From NCBI GenBank assembly GCA_021234155.1, contig JAJEKV010000002.1:25598617-25662616 (forward strand): a stretch of 64,000 nt of DNA, written 5' to 3'. Numbering within the stretch: the first letter of the stretch is position 1; each line of letters opens with the position of its first letter. This DNA comes from Isoetes taiwanensis (lineage: Eukaryota > Streptophyta > Lycopodiopsida > Isoetales > Isoetaceae). Position numbers and translations under genes: made by a program. Below, in pieces: positions 11,620 through 21,570 of this stretch. The notes under the pieces were generated by a model, which saw nothing but the letters and a program-made list of their open reading frames with translations, made no database searches and was not told the origin of the DNA.

Positions 11620-12417
11620 TTTTAACAAAAGAGCAAAATTGTAAGAAAGCTTAAATTTTATTTAGAATGGGTGATTGCAATATGTCAAAAACACCTATCG
11701 CGCCAAGTATGAAGTTTTGTAATAAAATGTATCTAAAAAATTTGTCGGAACATAAAGGAAATGGAAAATGTGCCGTATCATGCATTGACATGTATATTTT
11801 TGCATATTTCAAATAGTACAAGGCTAGATATCTCCTATGCAGTTAACCTGCTCAGTCATTTTTGCAATAAGCCAGGAAAAGGGCGTTGGATAGCAACCAA
11901 ACGAGTTTTGAGATATTTCAAGGGTACATTGGATCATGGTATTTGCTTTATAAAGAGCAAAGAAAAGAGCTTGATAGGTTAAGTTGATGCAGACTGGGAA
12001 GATGACCTGAATGACAGAAAATCAACTTTGGGCTTTGTATTCAAACTTGGAGACGCTGCTATATCTTGGTTCTGCAAAAAGCAAAAATGTGTAGCTAAAT
12101 CTAGCGGGGGAGAAGAATGTGGCGGTATCACAGGCGGCCTCAAAAGTTATCTCATTATGAAGAATGCTTGGAGAGCTAGATAGCTTATGTGATAACAAAG
12201 GTAGAATAGCCATGTGTAAGAATCCAGTTTTATCATCCACGAACGAAAGACGTTGAAATGCATCATCACTTCATTCGTGATGAAGTAGAGAACGGAGAAA
12301 TGGAAGTGGAATATGTCCCCAAACAAATTGCAACAAGCGGATATGCTTACCAAGGTATTAACAGAGCCATCAAAGGAACACGTGGGTCCTTTTAGTTATA
12401 TAGGCTGAGGGGGAGGT
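11620..12417 (+). pseudogene. Copia reverse transcriptase end and RNase H, broken
   Basis: The frame gives MGDCNMSKTPIAPSMKF, then TRLDISYAVNLLSHFCNKPG, KRVLRYFKGTLDHGICF, then after a stop VDADWEDDLNDRKSTLGFVF, AISWFCKKQKCVAKSS and, in another frame, CDNKGRIAMCKNP and LQQADMLTK. These are the end of the copia RT domain and the RNase H domain (D in VDADW, D in CDNK). Several stops and frameshifts make it non-functional. A purine tract GAGGGGGAGG at about 12407-12416 leads directly into the 3' LTR at 12418. Confidence 0.85.
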
Positions 12418-12750
12418 TGTTGATATATCGGCCTATGTACGACACGTAGGCATATGCCCGGTGTAGCCATCAAGTTGAGATCACGGAAGTGCATAAAAGA
12501 AAAGAAAAAGAGGGCCTCATATAGGCATCTGTGTGAAGAGCTTTTCACAGCATAATTAGGAGGTTTTCATAGCAGAAGCTAGAGACTAATTGCATGATTG
12601 AAAATAGTAGGTTGCAAGTAGCGATTAATTATGTGAAGACTTAGAGGTGCTTGGGCTGTCGGCTTGGGCAGTCTGGGTACTGCTCAGAATCTTATTGAGC
12701 CATGGGCACTAAGCACTTACATAGGCATTATATCATGCTAATTCATCAAC
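12418..12750 (+). mobile_element. 3' LTR of the copia relic
   Basis: It begins TGTTGATATATC right after the purine tract and ends near ATCAAC at 12750, a near-perfect inverted match of the start (TGTTGAT / ATCAAC). At about 333 bp it has a typical copia LTR length. The expected terminal CA is mutated to CG, so the exact end is uncertain. The 5' LTR and most of the element are absent. Confidence 0.65.
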
Positions 12751-14188
12751 GGTAGAGAGACAATGCGTCAATCTATCTTTACTTACATAAACAATTTAAA
12801 GGGAGGCAATATGTACAATGGTTAACATGAATTGAATTGAATGAAAAACAACCAGGTAACGCAAAACTGTATAATTCATATTCTTTATATTCTAGGGAAC
12901 CCACGGGTAGGAGAGGGTTTTCGGCGGGAAACTGGCAGCCGCCTGACGGGAACCCGTGGGTTACCGCACGTGATCCACCGGTAGGTGGAAATTCCGGTCT
13001 TGGACTTTTCTTTGCTTTTTTTGTTCCTCTTTCTTCCAGCATCTTCCTGCTTGCATTTTGCATCGATGCCTTGTAGTTTGCATCGATTTGATCTTAGTTT
13101 CAGTCTTGGTTTTAATTTATGCTCTGTTTTTTGTGGATAGCTCCGTTCATAGCTAGGTCAGTAGAGAAGCAAAACAAGAAACCCTGCCCTTGAATCTTCC
13201 ATCAAAGTATGCATCTAACAAACGCAACAGAAGGAGAACCCAGAAAAGAAAGGGCAAAGTAGAGAAAAATGAAAAACAGTTTACAGATTCAAGAGCAAAC
13301 CTAGCAGTCTTTAGATGAGCCGGAGATATGAAGGACATCAGACGGTGAAAATAATGCATAAAAGAGATGCTTGAAAGAAGTTTTTAGCAACCGTTGTTGC
13401 AAAATGAGATGCTTGAAATATGTATTGAAGCAGACGCTTGAAACAGGTGTTGAGCAATTGCTCTGGGAAAATAAATGAAAGAAAAGGCATATCAAACACA
13501 TTTTGGAGCTGCACTGCTGCCATACCCACCAGTGCCGTTGATGCCAAATAATTTTGTGAGCTTCGCTGTTCGCCATGGCCATCAGCGCCACTATCGCCAT
13601 AGCCGACAGACTGGGTATGCAAGAAAAAGGGAAAATAATGGCGGTGCTATAGCGGCGCTGCTGGAAAATTAAAGAAGGAATATTATTGAAATAAATTTAC
13701 AGGGTAATTTCGAGGAACTTCCACCTGCCGGTGGTTTACGTAATGGAAAACAAGCTATGCTAGTGAAATGACTATAAAGGTCATAACACATAGTCCATTG
13801 GCCAACTAAAACTAAGGCGTCATAGGCAACCATTACTAAATGTTCCAAATTCTAAAACAAAGATGTCTTATTAACCAACCATACTAGAGAGCAATTACGT
13901 CCCCAAAATATTAAGGTGGGCCGGAAAGCTTTACCCGAGGATATTTTAAATTCTCATAACGGAGGCTGACGTATAACATTTACAGCAAAACTGTCCATTC
14001 ACTTTTACGCGTGGCCTGTTTGTGTTTGCAGGATTTTTTTTATTTGTACCCCAAGTCAATATTTTCAGCTGCACGTAGCTTCTGGCTATGGGGAACGGAG
14101 GAGTCAAGAGTCAACTATGGACAAACCTGTTGTTTATGTTTTTTTTGCCGTCTCCTTCTTCTTCCCTTTTGTACCATGAAAAGAAATC
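12751..14188. other. Region upstream of the transporter gene
   Basis: No protein family is recognised. An 11-bp inverted repeat (AACCCACGGGT at 12898-12908, ACCCGTGGGTT at 12951-12961) could form a stem around a 42-bp loop. The word GATGCTTGAAA recurs between 13360 and 13445. Nothing here can be called a promoter with confidence, although the transcription start of the downstream gene must lie in this stretch or just after it. Confidence 0.35.
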
Positions 14189-17100
14189 ATGGCGCCCTTG
14201 GATTCTGGCTCGAAAGACGGCCCTGCGGTAAGACCATCTAGATTTAGGCTTTTTGTTCGTTATGCATCACTTCTAACTGCTCGGTCTTTAACTTAAGCAG
14301 AATGTTAGTGGCTTCCTGCAGCAGATTGAGTATTATTCGAATAAATTTGACCGTTTGAATGCATCCTGGACCGGAACGTGGTGGTATCCTACAGTTCACA
14401 ACATTACAGCAATTGTGGGGGCTGGAGTATTGGGATTACCTTCCAGCATTGCTTATCTTACATGGTACTAACTTAACAAACTAAAAAAATGTCTGTGATT
14501 GTTTGTTCATCTTCATTATGACAATGTATTCGAAATTTTTACGATAGGTACCCAGGGATTACAGCAATAGTTTTTATATGGATTCTCAGCTTGGTTACCT
14601 ATTGGCAAATGACACAAATGTATGAACACAAGGGCACAGAAGGGATTACCAAGTTTGACCAGTACCATGAACTGGGGCAGTATATATTTGGCCCGAAGCT
14701 TGGTCTCTGGCTTGTCATTCCCTCTCAAATCATGATTGAAGTTGGGGTAGATATTGTATACATGGTCACAGCAGGAAAATCGATACAATACATAGCCATA
14801 CTCAATGGCGGTCACTTGAAGCTAAGATACTGCATTATCATATTTGCCTCAGCACAGTTTGTCTTATGTCCTTTAAGAGAGATAACTTCAATTACGTGGA
14901 TTTCAATAATAGCAGCAATTACTGCAGTCTGGTAGTTCCTCTACATTGTTTCAAACTGATTGTTTAGTTGTTTTGGCTCTTTGGTAGCCATGTACAATCG
15001 TTGCTTACATAGTTATAGCATAGTCTTTAAACCTTTGAATATGTGTGGCATTATGGCAGTTATGCAACAATTACTTGGGCTGTTGTTCCCTTCCAGGAGG
15101 TTTGCATTGAAACAAGCGCAACCTCGTCGAGTACAACCTCAACCATATATCATGTTTTTTCTTCACTTGGTCAGATTGCATTTGCTCTAGCAGGGCACAA
15201 TGTAGTTCTAGAGATTCAAGCCACAATTCCTTCAACTGAAGAAAAGCCTTCCAAAATAGCCATGTGGAGGGGTGGCCTTCTGGCATACATAGTTATTGCA
15301 ATATGCTACTTGCCTACTGCTACTATATGCTACTGGAGGTACCAGGATGTGCTTAAGAATCATGACAACATGCTTCTGCTCCTCGTTCGTCCAGGGCCAC
15401 TTATCACGATGGCAAATGTGATGCTAGTACTTCACATGGTTGGGAGCTATCAGGTATGCTTAATCGATATTGAAATTTCCAGGGACATAAATGCAATAAG
15501 GTCACAGTTTATTTAAATGAACATATATGTAAAGTTTGATGATGTCGGAGACAATTACAGATATATGCAATGCCATTTTTCAACAAGTTTGAAGAGTTTA
15601 TTGAGAAGAAGTTTCATGTGGAGCCAAGAATTGAAATTCAGCTAATTATACGAATTCTTTATGTCAGTAAGTAGCATTTTCATAGTTTACAATGATGTTA
15701 AAAAGAACACGCATGAAGGAGATGTCAATGGCAGGTTTTACTTCCTTTATTGCCCTGTCCCTGCCATTCTTTGGTGAGCTTCAAGGTTTTATAGGTGGAA
15801 TTGCATATCTTCCATCCACCTATGTGGTAAGCTTTCACCTGCAATTGATACTATGGAGAACAAGTTTCTTTCTGATATTGTGCAGTTATCTTCATGATGT
15901 GCCATTTTTAGAGAAGGCCAAGGTCTTTTAGTCTACATTGGATAAGAATAAGTTTCTGTGGTGGTTCTTTATGTTGTGCAGTTACCTTGCTTGATGTGGC
16001 ATCTGCACAGAAAGCCAAAGCCTTTTAGTCTACATTGGATTGGAAACATGGTTAGTTTGTCTGTTCCTATTCTTCTTTTGAATTGGGAAGCTAGTGTAAT
16101 ATCTATTGTGATAAAGTTCTAGAAGCTTGTGATATCTATTGTGAAGTCATATGGGCAATATATAGATTTTGATTGCTGCAATCAGTAACATAATGAGTGG
16201 AAGAATTGAAACAGAAGGGCCAAAGTAAGGCTTATGATTTTTATTTCCATCAGTTCTTAGCCTTAAAGTGGTATAAAGAATACAGAAGCATAGCAAACAA
16301 GGAACATAAAGGAGATGATAGAGAACCTTTGGCAGGTCAAGAAAAGTATATCTGGGAAGAATCAAACAAGAGAATGACGCGGAAACCTACTTGAAATGAT
16401 CGAAGGCAATGAATGATTTAAAGCCACGAGGACAGCAAGAGTTTACTTTGTTTTAGTGCCTATAACAAAGGCAAGTGCATAATGTTTTCTCTTGAGGGAC
16501 GTTAATCAGAGAATACATGCTGTTGAAAAAATTGTTCCTAAACTCCCATAGGTTTAATTGCCATACGCATGATGCTAGCAAAACAAAAGATGATGTCCTT
16601 CAAGGGAGTATATTGAACCAAGGGGATGTACCATTGGAAGAAACAGGAACTAGATTGCATGAGGAAATACAAAAAGATCAGTCTTGCACTCCCAGGAAAG
16701 CTGAGGACTTTAATAGCAATGACTTGCCACCTAACATGTGTAATGGCAGATATGTAAAATCCCAACCATTTCTAACTACTTAGATGTGGCAGATCTAGCA
16801 TTTCAGTTGAGGCAGGGATTTAATAATTATTGTTGTGGGTCATGGTGTCAAGCGAAGTGGGAGGGAAAGTACATAGGAAACTTTTAATGATGTTGGCAAA
16901 AAGTGTGTTGACGCCCATGTGAGTGTTGAATCGATGAATCTGGGGTAGAGATGAGATGGACATGATAGGAACAATCAGAAAAAAGAGCACACATTTATTA
17001 GTGAAATTTATTCATCAGGCTATTATATACAAGGCTAGCCACCTTGATTACTTACAGAGGCTGCCATTAAAAATATTCCAGGTCAAAGATATATGCAGCT

Positions 17101-17719
17101 ACGTTTAAATTACATACTAGCTAGTCTACTTTTTGCATGTGTGAATTTTCAGAAACTAACATCGAGGAAAAAGCAACTTGAACAATGTTTTGGGATTTGG
17201 CTAATTACTCTGTTATTCAGCAAATATTGCCGGTAGCTGCATTGATGTGCTTTTCAGTTTTAAGCAGAAGTTCAAAGGCAGGGCAGTGATGATTGGATGC
17301 GTTGATGATGGAAAGTTATAGGAAAATTTGGTACTTTCCCCATGATTACATGTGGGCCACTAAATTCAGGGCATTTCGTTGAGCATAATGACATAGTGAC
17401 CCATGTAAGAGATCAATTAATATAGGAGAGGTGCCCTACATTTTAGTGAGTTGTCCTTCTTATAAAATGACCTTATAGATTAATTTATATAATATATACC
17501 ATCAGAATAGTAAATGTATAGCTAGTTATGTCCCTAGCTTTCTTAAAAAAAAGACAGAAGTTATTTCCCTAATTTTCTTCATATTAATTGCAGGCACTCC
17601 TTATCTCAGGGGTATCACTAATGGTACTATCTACGGTTGGTGGCCTTTATAACATCATTGCAAAAGCGAGACATTTTGATTTCGATTGGGGTGATGTAAG
17701 TCTCCACATTGTTTTTTGA
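14189..17719 (+). CDS. LHT/AATL-type amino-acid transporter, 8 exons
   Basis: A membrane amino-acid/proton symporter of the plant lysine-histidine-transporter group (AAAP family), expected in the plasma membrane. Inferred exons: 14189-14227, 14301-14464, 14548-14931, 15060-15453, 15561-15666, 15735-15826, 15982-16050 and 17594-17719. All junctions are GT/AG and the phases agree, giving 1374 nt (457 codons plus stop), about the family's usual length. The start is fixed by an in-frame TGA 12 nt upstream of the ATG. Family landmarks: WWYPTVHNITAIVGAGVLGL (first membrane segment), FDQYHELGQYIFG, AGHNVVLEIQATIPS, GSYQIYAMP, LPFFGELQGFIGG, LPCLMWHLHRKPK and the final GLYNIIAKA segment. The last exon also contains a GTAAGT after FDWGD, so an alternative end is possible. 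Intron 7 (1.5 kb) shows no gene. No disabling change is seen. Substrate range cannot be read from sequence. Confidence 0.92.
15886..15943 (+). pseudogene. Dead tandem copy of transporter exon 7
   Basis: This segment in intron 6 copies the true exon 7 (15982-16050). It has the same TTGTGCAG acceptor, TTATCTTCATGATGTG for TTACCTTGCTTGATGTG, and the same end CTTTTAGTCTACATTGGAT. The copied unit is about 90 bp and includes the preceding AAGTTTCT. The copy reads TTA TCT TCA TGA from the acceptor, so it would truncate the protein after 3 codons, and it lacks the exon's donor site. Confidence 0.7.
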
Positions 17720-20533
17720 TATTAGTAATATAATAAACACCTCGATTTTTTATTTTTACAGGAAGTGGCTAAATTGTACAAGTGTTGACAATTTTACTAC
17801 TCTGTATACAAGTAGTAAAATGGTTCATTGGTGGAGTGTATATAAATGTAGCACATTATTTTCTAGCCGTTGCAAAAAAAAACAAGATGCTAACGCATCA
17901 ATGGGTTGCCCTTTGGAGGAGCCATTGATGCATGCGCAATTTTGGAACTTCTAATAGGTGAGTCTTATGTGGACTTTAGCCTTCAGCCAAAGGAGCAGCA
18001 TAAGTATTAAATGGCTATAGCCAATACATGACCATTCAATCATTTGAATTTTAGGAAGGGGCAAAGAAGAATAATTGCGAAGCTAATCAATTTTGAAATT
18101 TTTTACACTCTCAATAGCAAAGTCTCAAAAATTGTGCAGTGTTGCTTGGTTGACACAGTAGAGAAAGTGCAGTCCTGTCAGAGGAGGGTTGATTAGAGGA
18201 AGAAAACAATCATCGCAGCATATGTGCATCAAAGAGAATTAGGTGGAAGTTATAATTCCAGAGCCGAATTGCTAAGCAATCTTCCTTCTTGGAGCAATCT
18301 TTCATATACCTTCCCTGGTTCTTTCTATAACCCCTTTATTAAAGAAGCTTTTTCAGTGTGGGTTGTCAGTAAGCCATGATTTAAGCTCCCTCCTTCCATA
18401 CCTTTAGTCACCCGTATTCAGATGAACCAGAGAAGAACCCAATTCTGGATAGAAGTTTTGTAGATACATTTTGAATGCTGGAAGAATGATAAACCATCCC
18501 ATGAACAAAGGTTCCCAAAATGTGCTTGTACCAACAACACCCCCAAAAACCCGACCAACATTAAGGCATTCTAAACTATTGACATATTATTGTGCATAGA
18601 AGGAATTTGGACTCTCAAACTACTTGTACTTTCGGTGCCTGGTCATAATCGAATATGAGGTTCAGTTATTGAAATTGTGAAAGCACTTTTTTTGATGCTA
18701 CACCCGCTTTCAAATGTTCCACTTCAGAAAAATAGATGAACACCCTCTTCATTATGACAATAAAGGCCCCAAGTCAGAAAAATAGCCCAAAGAACTTCAG
18801 AATAAAGAAACATATGCATGCTCTGCATTAAGCAATTAGATTTAAACTTTTACCGTGCGATTTGCTTCGTGTTGCCAATCCGAATTATGTCATTATAATG
18901 TATTATTGACATTTTAATGGAAAGAAAGAAAAGAGAACTTTGGACTGTACAACTAGCTCCCTCAAACTAAATGTGACAATGAAAGATGAGGGAAGAGGTG
19001 TCATTGTTGGGCTTCTACAATGGGTTTACAGCTTCTAGCTTGGATCTCAAAGGACGCTTCTGTTGTATTATCAAAATGGCAGAGATGGATAGAATACTAC
19101 TGATCCTCAGCGGCCTTAGCAAGAACACCAAAAGATGATCTAAAATTAAAAGGAGATGAAAAACTTCGCCATTTGAAGAAATAGCACCACTTTGCTTAAT
19201 AAAGGACGGGAGTCCAGCGTGTAGCAAAAAATGGTGAAAATGCAAAGTAGTATTGAGTATTTCTAATGGATGAATCCAAAGCTTTAAAAACACGTCATGT
19301 ATCAAAACAAAGGAGTAAAGTAATCATTCATTTACAGCAAGAATGATCCCAGTTACGACATGTTCCAAGTGGCTCTGAACCTAGCAGAGTAGATATTGGA
19401 TCTGCATATGTTGATAATTTTAACCATATTCTCTTCATTGTCTCTCCATCTAAATTGTCTTCCAATGGCTTGTCCTCCTATTGTCTTACCCATTCTACAA
19501 ATAATGATGCACATACTTCTTTTCTGGTTCCTTTGCCACTAGGCCACATCCTTCTGCATGCTAGGATTTTGGCTAAATCTATGACTTCCTAAACCAAGAA
19601 TCCTAAGCCTTTGAACAAAATTATAAAAGAGAACTTTTGGGCCTCCCATTTGACAACGTCAAACCCAATCTCAGGGAGTGTTCAGGTCCAGTATCCACTT
19701 GCTTTATAGTGACAATGAAGTTCCTATTAAGAGTGGTCATCACTCGACCACTAATGCGTTGAGTTTATACAGATGATTAAGTTCTACTCTATCTTATACT
19801 GTCATATATTAAAACCATTGCTCATCCGAAGTAGCATCCCTTTATTGTGTGTCTTCTTATTTGTACATCATAAAAGAGCAAACCTAACAGGTTGTAGTGC
19901 TTGACACTGCAAGAAACAAGGTATGGTTGTAATTGCATATGTGCAGGCATTGTTTTCCTTTTCTAGGTTAGACTGGACAAAAGTCTACTTAGCTCCATGT
20001 GTTTGATTCTATGACAGTGAAAACAATGTTGTATCTCAGCAGATAATGACATTTGTATTCTTAGAGCAAAGATACAGTTTTGATAAATTCTTGTCCCATG
20101 GAACCTACAAGATGAGTTGAGTATGTTTATGGCTCTAAAATGGCAAACACATCTGCTACTAAAATGATCAAAACCCACGTCGTATCTTGTGTTTTGTCCA
20201 TAAGCCTGTCTAGAGCTGGATATGTTGTTCACTATCAATTTCGTTCTCCCTGCTATTTATTCCTCAAAGTGATGAGTCTAGTTGATACAGTCCACTAGTG
20301 TAAAACAGTATGTGCCATTTAAGCAGCCTAAATGAATGGGAATATGAAACATGATATTCCATTGTTAAGTAACATAAAGCAACATATTGGCATGCAAAGT
20401 GAAGTGATTGGAAACTGAAATATTGAACAAAACCTTCAAAGGGGAATTTTGAACAGAAAATCCTACATAAGAGAGGCTGAATTTCAAAAAGGAAAAAAGC
20501 CAACAGAACTTGTACAAACACTCATCAACTTAC
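17720..20533. other. Gap between transporter and sulfiredoxin exons
   Basis: No convincing exon was found on either strand. The last sulfiredoxin exon (FSGCHR motif and C-terminus) should lie here on the minus strand, but scanning for its reverse complement found nothing. The short minus-strand open frames (19015-19305, 19963-20238, 20264-20521) match no family I know. Confidence 0.4.
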
Positions 20534-21063
20534 CATAGTATATGCCATCCACTTCTAGGATATCTATCTATGGCTGTCTATACCTGTTATATTCACAAGG
20601 AGAAAGCCAACTCATGGGTTGTATTGAGAAGAATTCACTTCTAAGGCAGTATGGACACGCAAACTGCAGATGCTACAACCTTAAACATTCAAGCATCACA
20701 TGACTCTCAAAAACCACATACATAGTTCCCATTTTGCAGGATAATAATTTCCTGTATTAAGACAGGTAAAACAACAATGAGCCCCATGCACATTTCTGCA
20801 CAAATTCCAAATATACTGAAGAAACACATGGCATACTTACTGGCTCTTGCAGTCCAATCTCAGCAATACTTTCCATAAGTTCCTTCACCTTATCTTGTTC
20901 ATTGCTTCTTGTACAAAGCACTGGCCTTCTTATCTGATCTAGAGGGACATCAGCAATTAATGGACCCCGTATCCTACCACGACCTGCAATTACCCCTGTA
21001 CGTCTTGCTTTGCGAGACCTTGTAACCAAATATCCATGTACGTCCTGTTGAACAATAAGCTGC
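20534..21063 (-). CDS. Sulfiredoxin (ParB-like fold), two exons, C-terminus not found
   Basis: Sulfiredoxin reduces overoxidised (sulfinic) 2-Cys peroxiredoxins with ATP. In plants it works in plastids and mitochondria. Exon 21063-20841 encodes IADVPLDQIRRPVLCTRSNE followed by DKVKELMESIAEIGLQEP, the conserved N-terminal half. It is bounded by TTTTCAG and GTAAGT. A 34-nt exon at 20567-20534 continues in phase with IDILEVDGIYYG and ends at GGTAAGTT. The next exon should begin with the FSGCHR loop, which carries the catalytic cysteine and binds ATP. I could not find it in the 2.8 kb before the transporter gene. The exon also starts out of phase with any local ATG, so an upstream first exon (transit peptide) is missing. 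Either both terminal exons are diverged beyond recognition or this is a partial copy. It lies 157 bp downstream of the DUF599 stop codon. Confidence 0.75.
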
Positions 21064-21179
21064 CTGAAAACAAGGATATTGCACTATAGGTGCCTGAGTC
21101 TTTCAAAGAAAGCCAGTGGATACATCTTCCAAACGCACTCAAAATAAACATCATCCAAGCACGATTCTTGTAAAGATCT

Positions 21180-21185
21180 TTTATT
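21180..21185 (-). terminator. Candidate poly(A) signal of the DUF599 gene
   Basis: AATAAA on the minus strand about 35 nt after the DUF599 stop codon, in the short gap before the sulfiredoxin exon. Position and sequence fit a plant polyadenylation signal, but such hexamers are frequent by chance in AT-rich DNA. Confidence 0.4.
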
Positions 21186-21220
21186 GGTCTAAATTACAAT
21201 TGGCAGTTTGGAAAGAAATG

Positions 21221-21570
21221 TCACTTGACACTCACATGAGCTTTATGATGCACCATGTCAAGATGGTAAAGGACAGGAACCAGCAAAATTGAACAAAGAA
21301 ACATAGCAATGGATCCAAAGAACCAAAGCAGCCAAGGAAAGGCAAAGTAAAAACCTCTAGTCCCCACTGTGTAAAAATTGGATCCTCTTGCTAGCACATG
21401 AGCAACATACTCCGGCGTTATACTCACAATCTGTTCTTCCTCTTCTTCTTGCTGCTGTACTGGAACGTTTATGAGGTAGTTTACATGGTTGAAAAATCTG
21501 ATGGATTGCACATAGTACAGAAAAGAAAACAGAAACCTGAGTAGTAGTAATGCTAGCTTTATCGTCAAGG
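21221..21570 (-). CDS. DUF599 family membrane protein, C-terminal exon
   Basis: The minus-strand frame carries the C-terminal half of the plant DUF599 family, membrane proteins of unknown role: LLLLRFLFSFLYYVQSIRFF (membrane segment), then NHVNYLINVP, an acidic loop with five Glu, PEYVAHVLARGSNFYTVGTR, GFYFAFPWLLWFFG, a last membrane segment SIAMFLCSILLVPVLYHLD and a short tail ending at TGA 21221-21223. Family members are usually about 220-260 residues. Here only about 120 are recognisable, and the N-terminal exon(s) with the VQTLRN motif were not found in the next 3.5 kb. The open frame extends to 21673 but loses similarity above about 21570, where an intron boundary is likely. Sulfiredoxin exons follow on the same strand. 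Confidence 0.7.

Noticed and set aside
17720-20533. Final sulfiredoxin exon (FSGCHR)
   Set aside because: Scanning both by translation and by reverse-complement pattern found no match, so it is reported as missing rather than guessed.
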